The notes below the pieces were generated by a model, which had not been told where the DNA came from, did not search any database, and saw nothing but the letters and a program-made list of their open reading frames with translations. Made by a program: the position numbers and the translations under genes. 63,223 bases of DNA from NCBI GenBank assembly GCA_015066815.1, contig SVNR01000008.1, positions 1 to 63,223 of the forward strand, in the 5' to 3' direction. How positions within the stretch are numbered: the first letter of the stretch is position 1; each line of letters begins with the position of its first letter. This DNA is from Ruminococcus sp. (GTDB lineage: Bacteria; Bacillota; Clostridia; Oscillospirales; Ruminococcaceae). Of this stretch, positions 8,285 to 16,156 are shown one piece after another.

Positions 8285-11200
8285 CTATTCGATAGCCTTC
8301 AGAGAACCTGCCATATCAATGTCCTTTAGCTTGATATATAGCATTGCGTTTACAGACAAGGTAAATACAAGCGTCAATAAAGCAGCAAAGACAAAGCATG
8401 ACAAAGGGATATCAGGATAGAACATTACCACATCAACTTCAGCAGTGTTCACTACAAATCTGTTAAGGAAGATTCCTCCGAAAAGTCCTGCTCCCATGCC
8501 GAGAAGTGCGGAAACTGTATTTTCACGGTATACGTATGAAGCTACTTCTACGTCATAAAAGCCAAGTACTTTTATCGTTGCAAGCTCTCTTATTCTTTCA
8601 GATATGTTTATGTTCGAGAGATTGTAGAGAACAACGAACGCAAGTGCTCCTGATGAACCGATGATAACATATACTATCGCATTCAGGCTCTTTATCAATT
8701 GTCTGAAGGTATCCCCTGCATGTTCCATAAAGTTTACGGATGTTACCTGAGTGTTTTCAAGTATTTCTTTTGAGATAGCGTCTGTGTCTGCGTTATCTTC
8801 TATGTTCAGATAAAAAATGTTGTTGTCGTATTCGCCGAACACACTGCGATAAAGCTCCGGTGTAAAATACACATAGTTCTGAGAGTAGTTTTCAGTAACT
8901 GCGGTTACGACAGCTTTAACATCTGTATCTTCAAAAGCGATCTCATCTCCTGCTTTTATTCCGCCAAGAAGCTTTGCAAGCTTTTCGTTTATGATAACGC
9001 CTTCGTCGTTAATGCTGAATATATCGGATTTTTTATGCTCTGCGTTTCTTCCGAGTCTGCGCCGCAGTGTGATGAAGCTTGATATTTCTGAAGGGTTTTC
9101 AGGAACTATTGCATATGCTTCCTTCTGTTTCCCATTACACTTTACAGTAACGCTTTTCTGCATTCCGAACATGTATTCGGTGACGCTATCTGTTTCTGAT
9201 ATATTTTTTTTCAGAAGTTCATACTTCTCATTGTCTTCTTCTGAAAACGTACACAGAGTATCGTATTTTATTATTTCTCCGAACTGGAGATCAACGATAA
9301 CGGAAATAGCGTTTCTGAGTCCGAAGCCTGTAAGCATAAGGGCGGTACAGCCGCCTATTCCGATAACAGTCATAAGCACACGGCTTTTGTATCGTGAAAT
9401 ATTTCTTATAGTAACTGCAGCGTTAAAGCTAAGCTTCTTCCATATTAACGGAATACGCTCAAGCAGAACTCGCTTACCGTTTTTCGGAGGCTTGGGTCTC
9501 ATAAGCTGTGCCGGCTGTCCGTTAAGTTCTTTTATACACGCCCATACAGATGAAGCACAGGTACACAGGAGAGAAACCAGTATACAGCCTGCAGCATAGT
9601 CCATACGGAATGTGCATATGACATCAGGATAGTCATACATAAGTCTGTATGCTTCAAAAATAACTCTCGGGAACAGATTGAACCCTATGAGTAAGCCTGC
9701 TACAGAACCTATTATGCTTGCAACTGCAGAATAAAAAAGAAACTGAGCTATGATAGTGAAGTTGTTATAACCGAGTGCCTTTAATGTGCCTATCTCGGTT
9801 CTTTGTTCTTCTACCATTCTTGTCATGGTATTGAGGCATACGAGAGCAGCAACAAGTATGAAGAATATAGGAAATATTCTTGCTATAGAATCCACTCGGT
9901 CTGCGTCTTCTCCAAATGAAGCATAGCCCGTGTTTGAGTCTCTGTCAAAAACATACCACTTGAGGTTATCCGTCAGCTCGTCAAAATCCTCCCTCGCCTC
10001 AAGAAGCTCCTCCTGTCCGTCATCGAGTTCTGTTTTTGCTTTTTCAAGCTCTTCTTTACCTTCCAGACGTTTTTCTTCAAACTCTTCTTTTGCATCGAGC
10101 AGCTCTGTTCTGGCTTTTTCAAGCTCAGCTTTTCCGTCGTCTATTTCCTGACGGGCGTTAAGAAGTTCTTTTTCTCCCTGAGCTTTTTTGTCATAGAACT
10201 CTCTTCTGCCCTTTTCAAGCTCCGCTTTTCCGCTCTCAAGCTGTCTTGCGCCTTCGTTCAGACGCGCTTCAGCGGATACAAGCTCTGCGTGTGATGCGTT
10301 GAGGAGTTCTTCGTTTGCTTTTATCGTTTCCCACGCAGCTGAGATCTCGGTGCGGGCTGATGATATCGTATTCTGAGCTTCGGTGAGTTTGACACGCATG
10401 CTTTCACATACGCTTTCGAGTACACCCTTCAGTACGGTTTTTTGCGGATCATCAGGAGAAAGCACCGCATATGCAAACGCTGTTTCACTTACTGAAAGCT
10501 CAGGTGTATCAAACGCAGAAAAACCGTTCACAAGAGCGGTCAGCTGTTCACTGTCTTCGGGCAGGCTTGCTGTATACATCTGTTCAGTAAAACCGGCAAG
10601 GGAGTCAAGTCCTGCTTTTGCAGCTTCAAGCTGAGCTGCTTCGTTTTCAAGCATGGCTTCCTTGGCGCTAAGCTCCTCCTTGCCTCGCTTAAGCTCTTCT
10701 GCTCCGGAGTTGTAGGCGCTCATACCTTCTTCGTATTTTTGTCTTCCGTCAGCAAGCTCTTTTTCGCTTTGAGTTATTTTCCACTGGGCAATATCAAGAT
10801 CTTTTTGTGCCTTTGAGATTTCGGCGTTAAAAGTATTAACAGCGTCGTTATATTCTTTTTCACCATCGACAAGCTTCTGCTCTGCATCAGCAATCTCCTC
10901 ATCTGCTTTGGCTATCTCATCTTCTGCCTCAGAAATACTGCTTTCATATTCTTCGACACCGTCGTTATATTCAGCTTTTCCGTCGGCAAGCTCTTTTTCT
11001 GCGTCGGTGATCTCATCGGAGATTTCTCCTAAACGGCTGCTGTGGATCCGGTTGCATAGCTTTTCGAGCTCATCTGTTTTATGCTCTATGAAAGCCTTGT
11101 ATTCTTCATCAAAAGAATCCATACCGGCAGTGTTCAGGTATGTTATATATACATCCGTATAGTATTCATAAGCAAACGCTTCGTCAGGGATTACAAGATA

Positions 11201-11815
11201 ACTGCCTATACTTCCGTTTCCTATTGTAGTTGTTCCTCTTTCAAAGTCAACGTACTTTACCCATGATATCTTTCCTGTAACGGTAAACGTATCGTAGTCG
11301 AGGATATCAGACGTATCTGTTTCGCTGTCTCCCGAGGAAAGAGTCAGTGTATCACCGATATCGTATTCGTCGGGGGTATTGGCTTCTATAAGGCATTCGT
11401 TCGGTTTTTCAGGCAAACGTCCCTCAAGAAGTGTAAACCTGCTTATATATTCGGAGGATTTTTCATTCAGCAGGGATAGGTCTGCTGAATATACTCTTGT
11501 TATTTCGCTTGTTCCGTCTTTCATAAGAAGAAACATATCGGCAGAGTATCCGCCTGATATTCCGTTTATTTCGTTATCTGAGTTTTTGATCTGTGATATT
11601 TCATCATCATCAAACCCGAACGTTGATACCAGACGTATGTCCATAAGGTTTTTATCCTTATAGTATAGGTCTGCGGTGTTTTTCATATCGGGACTTGTTA
11701 CTTTTACTCCTGCAAAAAAACCACAGCCGATAGCTATGATTGCCATTATCGAAAAAAAACGTCCCTTTGTTTTTTTTATTCTTCTGAGCGTATCGGTAAA
11801 AAGTGCATTTTTCAT
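8285..11815 (-). CDS. FtsX/MacB-type ABC permease with long coiled-coil ectodomain
   Basis: 1176 residues. An N-terminal membrane segment (FFSIMAIIAIGCGFFAGV) precedes a large extracellular part. Residues about 260-630 are an extended coiled coil rich in K, E, A, D with repeating units such as ELADGKAEYNDG, KLVDGEKEYNDAV and KAELEKGRREFYDK. Two FtsX modules follow (FFILVAALVCLNTMTRMVEEQRTEIGTLKALGYN, and a C-terminal ALAFVVLYNLSNINISERIRELATIKVLGF), each with the typical E-x-x-TLKALG / LATIKVLGF coupling motif. The ATPase gene is 7 bp upstream, forming a classic two-gene exporter or mechanotransducer unit. Related clostridial systems act in peptide resistance or envelope work; the substrate here is unknown. 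Confidence 0.88.
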   Translation of the reverse strand: MKNALFTDTLRRIKKTKGRFFSIMAIIAIGCGFFAGVKVTSPDMKNTADLYYKDKNLMDIRLVSTFGFDDDEISQIKNSDNEINGISGGYSADMFLLMKDGTSEITRVYSADLSLLNEKSSEYISRFTLLEGRLPEKPNECLIEANTPDEYDIGDTLTLSSGDSETDTSDILDYDTFTVTGKISWVKYVDFERGTTTIGNGSIGSYLVIPDEAFAYEYYTDVYITYLNTAGMDSFDEEYKAFIEHKTDELEKLCNRIHSSRLGEISDEITDAEKELADGKAEYNDGVEEYESSISEAEDEIAKADEEIADAEQKLVDGEKEYNDAVNTFNAEISKAQKDLDIAQWKITQSEKELADGRQKYEEGMSAYNSGAEELKRGKEELSAKEAMLENEAAQLEAAKAGLDSLAGFTEQMYTASLPEDSEQLTALVNGFSAFDTPELSVSETAFAYAVLSPDDPQKTVLKGVLESVCESMRVKLTEAQNTISSARTEISAAWETIKANEELLNASHAELVSAEARLNEGARQLESGKAELEKGRREFYDKKAQGEKELLNARQEIDDGKAELEKARTELLDAKEEFEEKRLEGKEELEKAKTELDDGQEELLEAREDFDELTDNLKWYVFDRDSNTGYASFGEDADRVDSIARIFPIFFILVAALVCLNTMTRMVEEQRTEIGTLKALGYNNFTIIAQFLFYSAVASIIGSVAGLLIGFNLFPRVIFEAYRLMYDYPDVICTFRMDYAAGCILVSLLCTCASSVWACIKELNGQPAQLMRPKPPKNGKRVLLERIPLIWKKLSFNAAVTIRNISRYKSRVLMTVIGIGGCTALMLTGFGLRNAISVIVDLQFGEIIKYDTLCTFSEEDNEKYELLKKNISETDSVTEYMFGMQKSVTVKCNGKQKEAYAIVPENPSEISSFITLRRRLGRNAEHKKSDIFSINDEGVIINEKLAKLLGGIKAGDEIAFEDTDVKAVVTAVTENYSQNYVYFTPELYRSVFGEYDNNIFYLNIEDNADTDAISKEILENTQVTSVNFMEHAGDTFRQLIKSLNAIVYVIIGSSGALAFVVLYNLSNINISERIRELATIKVLGFYDVEVASYVYRENTVSALLGMGAGLFGGIFLNRFVVNTAEVDVVMFYPDIPLSCFVFAALLTLVFTLSVNAMLYIKLKDIDMAGSLKAIE

Positions 11816-11822
11816 ATAGCAC

Positions 11823-12524
11823 CTACCATTCTATTGTTTCTACAGGCACAGGGTTTTTATTTACTGATATCTTATCTACCTTACTGTTTTTTATAGTTAT
11901 TACTCTGTCTGCCATCGGAGTGATAGCGAGGTTATGAGTTATGACTATTACAGTTGTTCCGGTGTTTTTGCAGGTATCCTGAAGAAGCTTCAGAATGTTT
12001 TTGCCTGTATTGTAGTCAAGAGCACCGGTAGGTTCGTCGCATAGCAGAAGCTTAGGACGTTTGGCAAGTGCTCGTGCTATCGAAACTCTCTGCTGCTCTC
12101 CTCCTGACAGCTGTGCAGGAAAGTTGTTTATTCTGTCACCGAGCCCTACAAGCTCAAGGACTTCTGTGCTGTCCATAGCGTTTTTACATATCTGGGCAGC
12201 AAGCTCAACGTTTTCCTTTGCTGTTAGGTTCTGAACAAGGTTATAGAACTGGAAAACAAAGCCTATATCATATCTGCGATAAGATGTTATTTCTTTTTTG
12301 GAATAGCCTGCTATGTCGTTACCGTCAACTATGATATTCCCTTCATCACACAGATCCATGCCGCCAAGCATGTTCAGAACAGTTGTTTTTCCTGCTCCTG
12401 ACGCTCCTACTATAACAGCAAACTCCCCTTTTTCAATAGTAAAATCAATACCGTCTGATGCGTTTATCGTTACTTCACCCATACGATATCTTTTGTATAC
12501 GTTTTTCATTTCAACAAAAGCCAT
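11823..12524 (-). CDS. ABC transporter ATPase, MacB/LolD type
   Basis: 233 residues with Walker [11 protein letters not shown]-loop [21 protein letters not shown], signature [15 protein letters not shown], Walker [13 protein letters not shown] and switch histidine VITHN. The PTGALD and QFYNL forms are typical of MacB/LolD/FtsE-like partners of FtsX permeases. Start ATG with AAAGGATGTGAT ribosome site; stop 7 bp before the permease gene. The short C-terminal tail after the switch has no extra domain. Confidence 0.93.
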   Translation of the reverse strand: MAFVEMKNVYKRYRMGEVTINASDGIDFTIEKGEFAVIVGASGAGKTTVLNMLGGMDLCDEGNIIVDGNDIAGYSKKEITSYRRYDIGFVFQFYNLVQNLTAKENVELAAQICKNAMDSTEVLELVGLGDRINNFPAQLSGGEQQRVSIARALAKRPKLLLCDEPTGALDYNTGKNILKLLQDTCKNTGTTVIVITHNLAITPMADRVITIKNSKVDKISVNKNPVPVETIEW

Positions 12525-12543
12525 TCGATCACATCCTTTTCAA

Positions 12544-12579
12544 AATAGTAAAAGACAAATTTTTTTGACGTTTACTATT
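12544..12579. repeat. Dispersed palindrome in the ABC operon leader
   Basis: AATAGTAAA (12544-12552) and TTTACTATT (12571-12579) are perfect arms around an 18-base loop. The loop carries GACAAAT/TTTGACG like other copies of the family. It sits between the promoter and the start codon, so it would be transcribed as a hairpin in the leader. Confidence 0.6.
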
Positions 12580-12584
12580 ATTCA

Positions 12585-12613
12585 ATTATACCATAAAAAC
12601 TACAAGAAAACAA
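12585..12613 (-). promoter_or_regulatory. Sigma-A promoter for the FtsX-type ABC operon
   Basis: -35 TTGTTT (12608-12613), 17-bp spacer, -10 TATAAT (12585-12590) on the minus strand. The transcript would start about 50 bp before the ATPase ATG. Confidence 0.65.
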
Positions 12614-12684
12614 TAAAAAAGACATAGTAATAAAGATATACGTAACTTTGGAAAAAAGATGATCTGATCATAAAATTATTAATA

Positions 12685-12748
12685 TTGCCTTGCACATCTG
12701 TTCATATCGGCTAATAGTGACTGAAAAAATATTTTTTTCGTTCACTAT
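12685..12748. repeat. Dispersed intergenic repeat, copy B
   Basis: Begins TTGCCTTGCACATCTG, continues TTCATATCGGCTAATAGTGA, and closes with TCACTAT, giving ATAGTGA/TCACTAT arms around an A/T-rich loop. This copy shows the two blocks of the family joined (long block plus palindrome), with an internal deletion relative to copies C and H. It lies just upstream of the promoter of the HD gene. Confidence 0.75.
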
Positions 12749-12752
12749 GTCA

Positions 12753-12781
12753 TTGCAAAAAAAGTAAAATTGCTGTATAAT
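12753..12781 (+). promoter_or_regulatory. Sigma-A promoter for the HD gene
   Basis: -35 TTGCAA (12753-12758), 17-bp spacer, -10 TATAAT (12776-12781), 47 bp before the ATG at 12829. Confidence 0.65.
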
Positions 12782-12828
12782 AAATATACAGAAAAAATAT
12801 TTATTTTCAGAAATGATGTGATAAAAAA

Positions 12829-13269
12829 ATGATTTATACCGAACTTACAAACAAGGCCATGAAAATTGCATATGAAGCACATCACGGACAGCACGACATA
12901 AACGGGATACCTTATGTCTTTCATCCGTATCATGTTGCCGAACAAATGAAAGATGAGCTATCCGTGTGCGTTGCGCTCCTTCATGATGTGGTTGAGGACA
13001 CTGACATCACAATGGATATGCTTGAAAAAGAATTCCCCGCTGAAGTCATAAACGCTCTCAGACTTATGACTCATGAAAAAGGAACGGATTATTATGAATA
13101 TATAAAAAAAATCAGATCAAACCCTATAGCAAAAGCCGTAAAGCTTGCCGATATAGCGCACAACTCTGATTTTTCAAGGATCGTATCAGAAACTCCTGAA
13201 ACTGACGCAAAAAAAGAACACTGGAAGGAAAAATACTCAAAAGCCCTCAGTATTCTGAATGAAGAATAA
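12829..13269 (+). CDS. Small HD-domain protein, SpoT-hydrolase-like
   Basis: 146 residues covering just an HD hydrolase domain of the RelA/SpoT type: GIPYVFHPYHVAEQM, CVALLHDVVEDTDIT (the HD plus ED motif), and KLADIAHNSD. Residues EFPAEVINALRLMTHEKG match the region after the ED motif in SpoT. No synthetase, TGS or ACT domain is present, so it resembles stand-alone small alarmone hydrolases (Mesh1/SAH type) that would break down (p)ppGpp. Substrate is inferred from motifs only. It is monocistronic between a good promoter and a terminator. Confidence 0.85.
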   Translation: MIYTELTNKAMKIAYEAHHGQHDINGIPYVFHPYHVAEQMKDELSVCVALLHDVVEDTDITMDMLEKEFPAEVINALRLMTHEKGTDYYEYIKKIRSNPIAKAVKLADIAHNSDFSRIVSETPETDAKKEHWKEKYSKALSILNEE

Positions 13270-13311
13270 AAAACGTACCCCTGACGCTCTGTGTGTCAAG
13301 GGTACGTTTTA
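13268..13311 (+). terminator. Terminator after the HD gene
   Basis: AAAACGTACCCCTGAC pairs with GTCAAGGGTACGTTTT (one mismatch) around a short loop, ending in a short T-run, directly at the stop codon. Confidence 0.8.
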
Positions 13312-13329
13312 TGTTTTTGGGTGTATATA

Positions 13330-13385
13330 TTGACATAACATTCAAATAATGATACAATACAAGTGTAAGATAAACGCATACACTT
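13330..13385 (+). promoter_or_regulatory. Promoter and candidate operator of the RelB-PIN pair
   Basis: -35 TTGACA (13330-13335), 17-bp spacer, -10 TACAAT (13353-13358). Just downstream, AAGTGTA (13361-13367) and TACACTT (13379-13385) form a perfect inverted repeat over the expected transcript start. RelB antitoxins usually repress their own operon, so this is a likely operator (inference). Confidence 0.65.
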
Positions 13386-13409
13386 TTCATGCATTCAGGA
13401 GGTGATTTT

Positions 13410-13706
13410 ATGGCTAATAATCAGGTTTTGGTTCAGTTTCGTGTAGATAGTGAATTAAAAAATGAAGTAAGTGAAATCTACAATGCACTTGGCATGGATC
13501 TTCCGACTGCTTTCAGAATGTTTATGGTTCGAAGCAAAATGGTTCGTGGCATTCCTTTTGAAACTACTCTGCCTGAAACTAAGGTTACAAGAGCAGAAGG
13601 ACTTGCGGCATTTGAAGAATTAAGACAACAGGCTGCAGATGTTCCTGAAATGACACTTGATGAAATCAATGCTGAAATCGCAGAAGTCAGAAAGAACAGG
13701 AGATAA
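13410..13706 (+). CDS. RelB/DinJ-family antitoxin
   Basis: 98 residues with the RelB/DinJ ribbon-helix-helix start: QVLVQFRVDSELKNEVSEIYNALGMDLPTAFRMFMVRSKMVRGIPFE. The C-terminal half (EGLAAFEELRQQAADVPEMTLDEINAEIAEVRKN) is the flexible toxin-binding part. ATG at 13410 follows a strong CAGGAGGTGATTTT ribosome site; a longer frame starting at 13389 has none. The stop is 2 bp before the PIN gene. RelB proteins usually pair with RelE toxins, so the PIN partner is a mixed pairing. Confidence 0.9.
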   Translation: MANNQVLVQFRVDSELKNEVSEIYNALGMDLPTAFRMFMVRSKMVRGIPFETTLPETKVTRAEGLAAFEELRQQAADVPEMTLDEINAEIAEVRKNRR

Positions 13707-13708
13707 AA

Positions 13709-14125
13709 ATGCAGATATACGCCGTGGTTGATACCAATGTAGTTGTTTCAGCTCTTATAACAAAGAATCCGCAATCTTCACCGAATCTTGTGCTGCGAGA
13801 AATGCTTGCCGGAAGAATTATTCCGTTATATCACGCTGACATCATTGAAGAATACAGAGAAGTATTAAGCAGAACCAAGTTTCATCTTAAAGAAGAAACA
13901 ATAGAAAAAGTTATCAACTCCATTATTTCTAATGGTATCGAAGTTAATCCTACACCAACAGGTGAAATACTGATTGATATGGATGACCTTGTTTTCTATG
14001 AAGTTGCAATGGAAAAACGTGATGATGATGCTTATCTTGTAACAGGTAATCAGAAGCATTATCCTGTAAAAGATTTTATTGTCACTCCGTCTGAGATGCT
14101 GAATATTTTGAACGAATCCAAATAA
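13709..14125 (+). CDS. PIN-domain toxin (putative RNase)
   Basis: 138 residues. The PIN-domain acidic residues are seen in VVDTNVVVSALI (first Asp), IIEEYREVL (Glu), and DMDDLVFYEVAMEKRDDDAYLVTGNQKHYP (later Asp residues with the D-x-x-L-VTGN motif). This is the PIN subfamily annotated as putative toxin components, which cleave RNA. It starts 2 bp after the RelB stop, with AGGAGAT inside the antitoxin end as ribosome site. Toxicity is inferred from operon structure. Confidence 0.88.
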   Translation: MQIYAVVDTNVVVSALITKNPQSSPNLVLREMLAGRIIPLYHADIIEEYREVLSRTKFHLKEETIEKVINSIISNGIEVNPTPTGEILIDMDDLVFYEVAMEKRDDDAYLVTGNQKHYPVKDFIVTPSEMLNILNESK

Positions 14126-14131
14126 ACCACG

Positions 14132-14165
14132 TACACAGCTTGATTTGTCAGGCTGTGTATTTTTT
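14132..14165. terminator. Shared terminator between the toxin and the dockerin beta-helix gene
   Basis: TACACAGCTTGA pairs with TCAGGCTGTGTA (14132-14159), followed by TTTTTT on the plus strand. It lies between convergent stops and overlaps the stop of the minus-strand gene. Confidence 0.75.
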
Positions 14166-15453
14166 ATCTTCCTATACTTTCTTCAAGTGAACTATCGCCG
14201 TAGGTTAATCCGTTGCAGTTATAATAATTCCACTTATCGTCAGGATCGTCAACTGAAAACAGAGTTTTGTCCTCATATGCCATAAAATTATTCCATACAG
14301 TTTCAGTGCAGTTCCAGGAGTTCAGAAAGTACATTTTTTTGCCGAGTGAATTTGTCGGCGTGTCCATATATGCCTTGTTGTTATAGATATATGCGTTCTG
14401 TCCCCAGCCCTCAACAAGTCTGTTCATTTCAAAAGCACGGTTTATGTTCACACAGCCGTTTCTGTAGCCTGTGCTGTTTCTGAGAATACAATCGTTACCC
14501 TTCAGATCCACAAAGCTGTCCGCACTGTTTTCACCGCTTATTCCCGTTCCGTCAAAAACACAGCCCTCAATGAGCGTTCCTGTTGTATATTCCTTGACAT
14601 CAACGTGTTCTGCTGCAACGTTCGGTCCGAGATGACAGTTACGGATAGTGTTGTAGTCGCAGTTATAGCCATATCCGGTAGTTGATTTTGAGCTTCCTAT
14701 ATAGATGGCTTCTCCGTATCCCGGTTTAGTAAGTCCCGTATCATGTACATAGCAGGACTCAACAAGACAGTATGAACTGTCATCTCTTAGATGTATCCCC
14801 TCCTGTCCGATATTGCGGACTTCACAGTTTATTATACGGGTGTGATCTGAGTTATCTACAATGATTCCCTTCCCTGCGTTCTCAGCTATGATATCCTGTA
14901 CTATCCAGTAGTCTCCTGTAATAGTCAGAACATAGTTTTTAGCAACATCTGTTCCTGATAAAACAGCCGGGTTTTCCTTATCCTCTGATCTGAGAACAAC
15001 AGGCTGCTGCTCTGTCCCGTCCGCTTCGCCTGTGAACATGCGTCCTTTGGGTGTCGAGCCTTCATAGATGTATTTTCCCGGTGCGAGGATTATCTCATCA
15101 CCCGGTTTTGCTGAAGAAAGCGCTGACTTTAGTCCGGATGTATCTGAAACATGTATTTTATTATTTTCAGTTCCTGTAAAAATAAGCTTTTCCTTCATAA
15201 GACACAGATCAAGAATATTTACCTCTCCATCTCCGGAAAAATCACACTGTTCTGAAGTAAGCATACCTTCAAGTCCGAAAAAATACCGTTCCAGCATTAT
15301 GATATCCCCGGTATCAAGAACTCCGTCCGAATCAAGATCTCCTGTTACGGTATCTTCGGCATATATCTTATGCAGGGATAATTCTTCAGAAACAACCGTC
15401 GTTCCAAGAAAAAACGCTGCCGCGATACACATAAGATTTTTTTTCTTTTTCAT
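14164..15453 (-). CDS. Secreted dockerin plus parallel beta-helix protein, probable polysaccharide lyase
   Basis: 429 residues. A signal peptide (MKKKKNLMCIAAAFFLGTTVVS) is followed directly by a dockerin at about 38-92 with two calcium loops, GDLDSDGVLDTGDI and CDFSGDGEVNILDL, so the dockerin is N-terminal, which is the less common arrangement. From about 105 the opening ALSSAKPGDEIILAPGKYIYEG and later repeating strands (IIVDNSDHTRIINCEVRNIGQEGI, YNTIRNCHLGPNVAAEHVDVKEYTTGTLIEGCVFDGTG) match right-handed parallel beta-helix proteins such as PL6/PL1/PL9 lyases. The substrate, probably an acidic polysaccharide, is not shown by sequence. It is divergent from the ECF sigma gene, which suggests control by that system. 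Confidence 0.82.
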   Translation of the reverse strand: MKKKKNLMCIAAAFFLGTTVVSEELSLHKIYAEDTVTGDLDSDGVLDTGDIIMLERYFFGLEGMLTSEQCDFSGDGEVNILDLCLMKEKLIFTGTENNKIHVSDTSGLKSALSSAKPGDEIILAPGKYIYEGSTPKGRMFTGEADGTEQQPVVLRSEDKENPAVLSGTDVAKNYVLTITGDYWIVQDIIAENAGKGIIVDNSDHTRIINCEVRNIGQEGIHLRDDSSYCLVESCYVHDTGLTKPGYGEAIYIGSSKSTTGYGYNCDYNTIRNCHLGPNVAAEHVDVKEYTTGTLIEGCVFDGTGISGENSADSFVDLKGNDCILRNSTGYRNGCVNINRAFEMNRLVEGWGQNAYIYNNKAYMDTPTNSLGKKMYFLNSWNCTETVWNNFMAYEDKTLFSVDDPDDKWNYYNCNGLTYGDSSLEESIGR

Positions 15454-15504
15454 AGTAACCCCTCCCCAAACCTACATGTGTGCATAACTTTATAGTATAC
15501 TTTA

Positions 15505-15533
15505 ATCATACCACACACTAAGAGGCTTTACAA
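15505..15533 (-). promoter_or_regulatory. Promoter of the dockerin beta-helix gene
   Basis: Minus strand -35 TTGTAA (15528-15533), 17-bp spacer ending TGTGTGG, -10 TATGAT (15505-15510). This is a sigma-A type signal about 50 bp before the ATG. A GGGGAGGGG ribosome site follows. Confidence 0.6.
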
Positions 15534-15586
15534 TACATGAGAGCTTTTTTATCGGGAATATTTTTTTTAAAAAATTCCTCAAAAAA

Positions 15587-15612
15587 TGAACTTCTTATAT
15601 ATATCATCCGTA
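15587..15612 (+). promoter_or_regulatory. ECF-type promoter of the sigma-sensor operon
   Basis: TGAACT (15587-15592), 16-bp spacer, CGTA (15609-15612). Bacillus SigW-type ECF promoters read TGAAAC-N16-CGTA, so this is a close match. It would place the transcript start at about 15618-15620 and implies autoregulation by the ECF factor it precedes. Confidence 0.55.
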
Positions 15613-15617
15613 GTATA

Positions 15618-15635
15618 TTGTGAAAGCTTTCACAA
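15618..15635. promoter_or_regulatory. Perfect 18-bp palindrome, candidate operator
   Basis: TTGTGAAAGCTTTCACAA is a perfect palindrome that starts at the predicted transcript start of the ECF operon. Its form recalls operators of LacI-type repressors, but the centre is GC rather than the usual CG. A repressor bound here would block the operon. No LacI gene lies in the window. Confidence 0.55.
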
Positions 15636-15655
15636 AAAATAAGCGAGGTGAAAAG

Positions 15656-16156
15656 ATGAGTGAAAAATACAGAATATTTGAAAAATATGTAGCTGAACAC
15701 AAAAGGGCACTGTCAAGGCTATGCTGTACTCTTTGCGGCAACTATGCGGATGCTGAGGACCTTTTTCAGGAGACATGGTACAAAGCAATAAAGAACTATG
15801 ATAAGTTTGATAAGTCAAGATCCTTTGAAAAATGGCTCTTTACGATCTGTATAAATACATACAAAGACAACTGTGCACGTTTTTCCTTCAAGAAAAATAT
15901 TCAGTTCAATACAAACGATGAAAAGGATATTTTTCTCTCATCCATAGCCGATGAACAGATAAGAAACGAAAAATATGATGAGCTCATTGAAGCTATCAGA
16001 GAGCTTCCCGAAAAATACAGAACCATACTTAGTCTCAGATATTTTAATGATTATTCAGAAAAAGACGTCGCACAAATCCTGAAAATTCCTGTGGGAACAG
16101 TAAAATCACGGCTTAACAAGGCCAAGTCACTTATCAGAAGGAGGTTTTCAGAATGA
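15656..16156 (+). CDS. ECF-family RNA polymerase sigma factor
   Basis: 166 residues. Region 2 is seen in LSRLCCTLCGNYADAEDLFQETWYKAIKNYDKF and FEKWLFTICINTYKDN; region 4 in IRELPEKYRTILSLRYFNDYSEKDVAQILKIPVGTVKSRLNKAKSLIRRR. ATG 15656 is chosen for its AGGTGAAAAG site; an upstream GTG frame would run through the palindrome. Its stop overlaps the start of the next gene by 4 bp (ATGA), so the sigma factor and the membrane sensor are translationally coupled, the usual sign of a sigma/anti-sigma pair. Confidence 0.93.
   Translation: MSEKYRIFEKYVAEHKRALSRLCCTLCGNYADAEDLFQETWYKAIKNYDKFDKSRSFEKWLFTICINTYKDNCARFSFKKNIQFNTNDEKDIFLSSIADEQIRNEKYDELIEAIRELPEKYRTILSLRYFNDYSEKDVAQILKIPVGTVKSRLNKAKSLIRRRFSE

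Noticed and set aside
9930-11162. Serine-rich open frames on the plus strand
   Set aside because: They are the antisense shadow of the Glu/Ala/Lys-rich coiled coil of the FtsX-type permease and lack ribosome sites.
15618-15635. CcpA catabolite-repression (cre) site
   Set aside because: The palindrome has TGAAA/TTTCA arms, but its centre is GC, while cre sites need a central CG. I keep it only as a LacI-like operator candidate.
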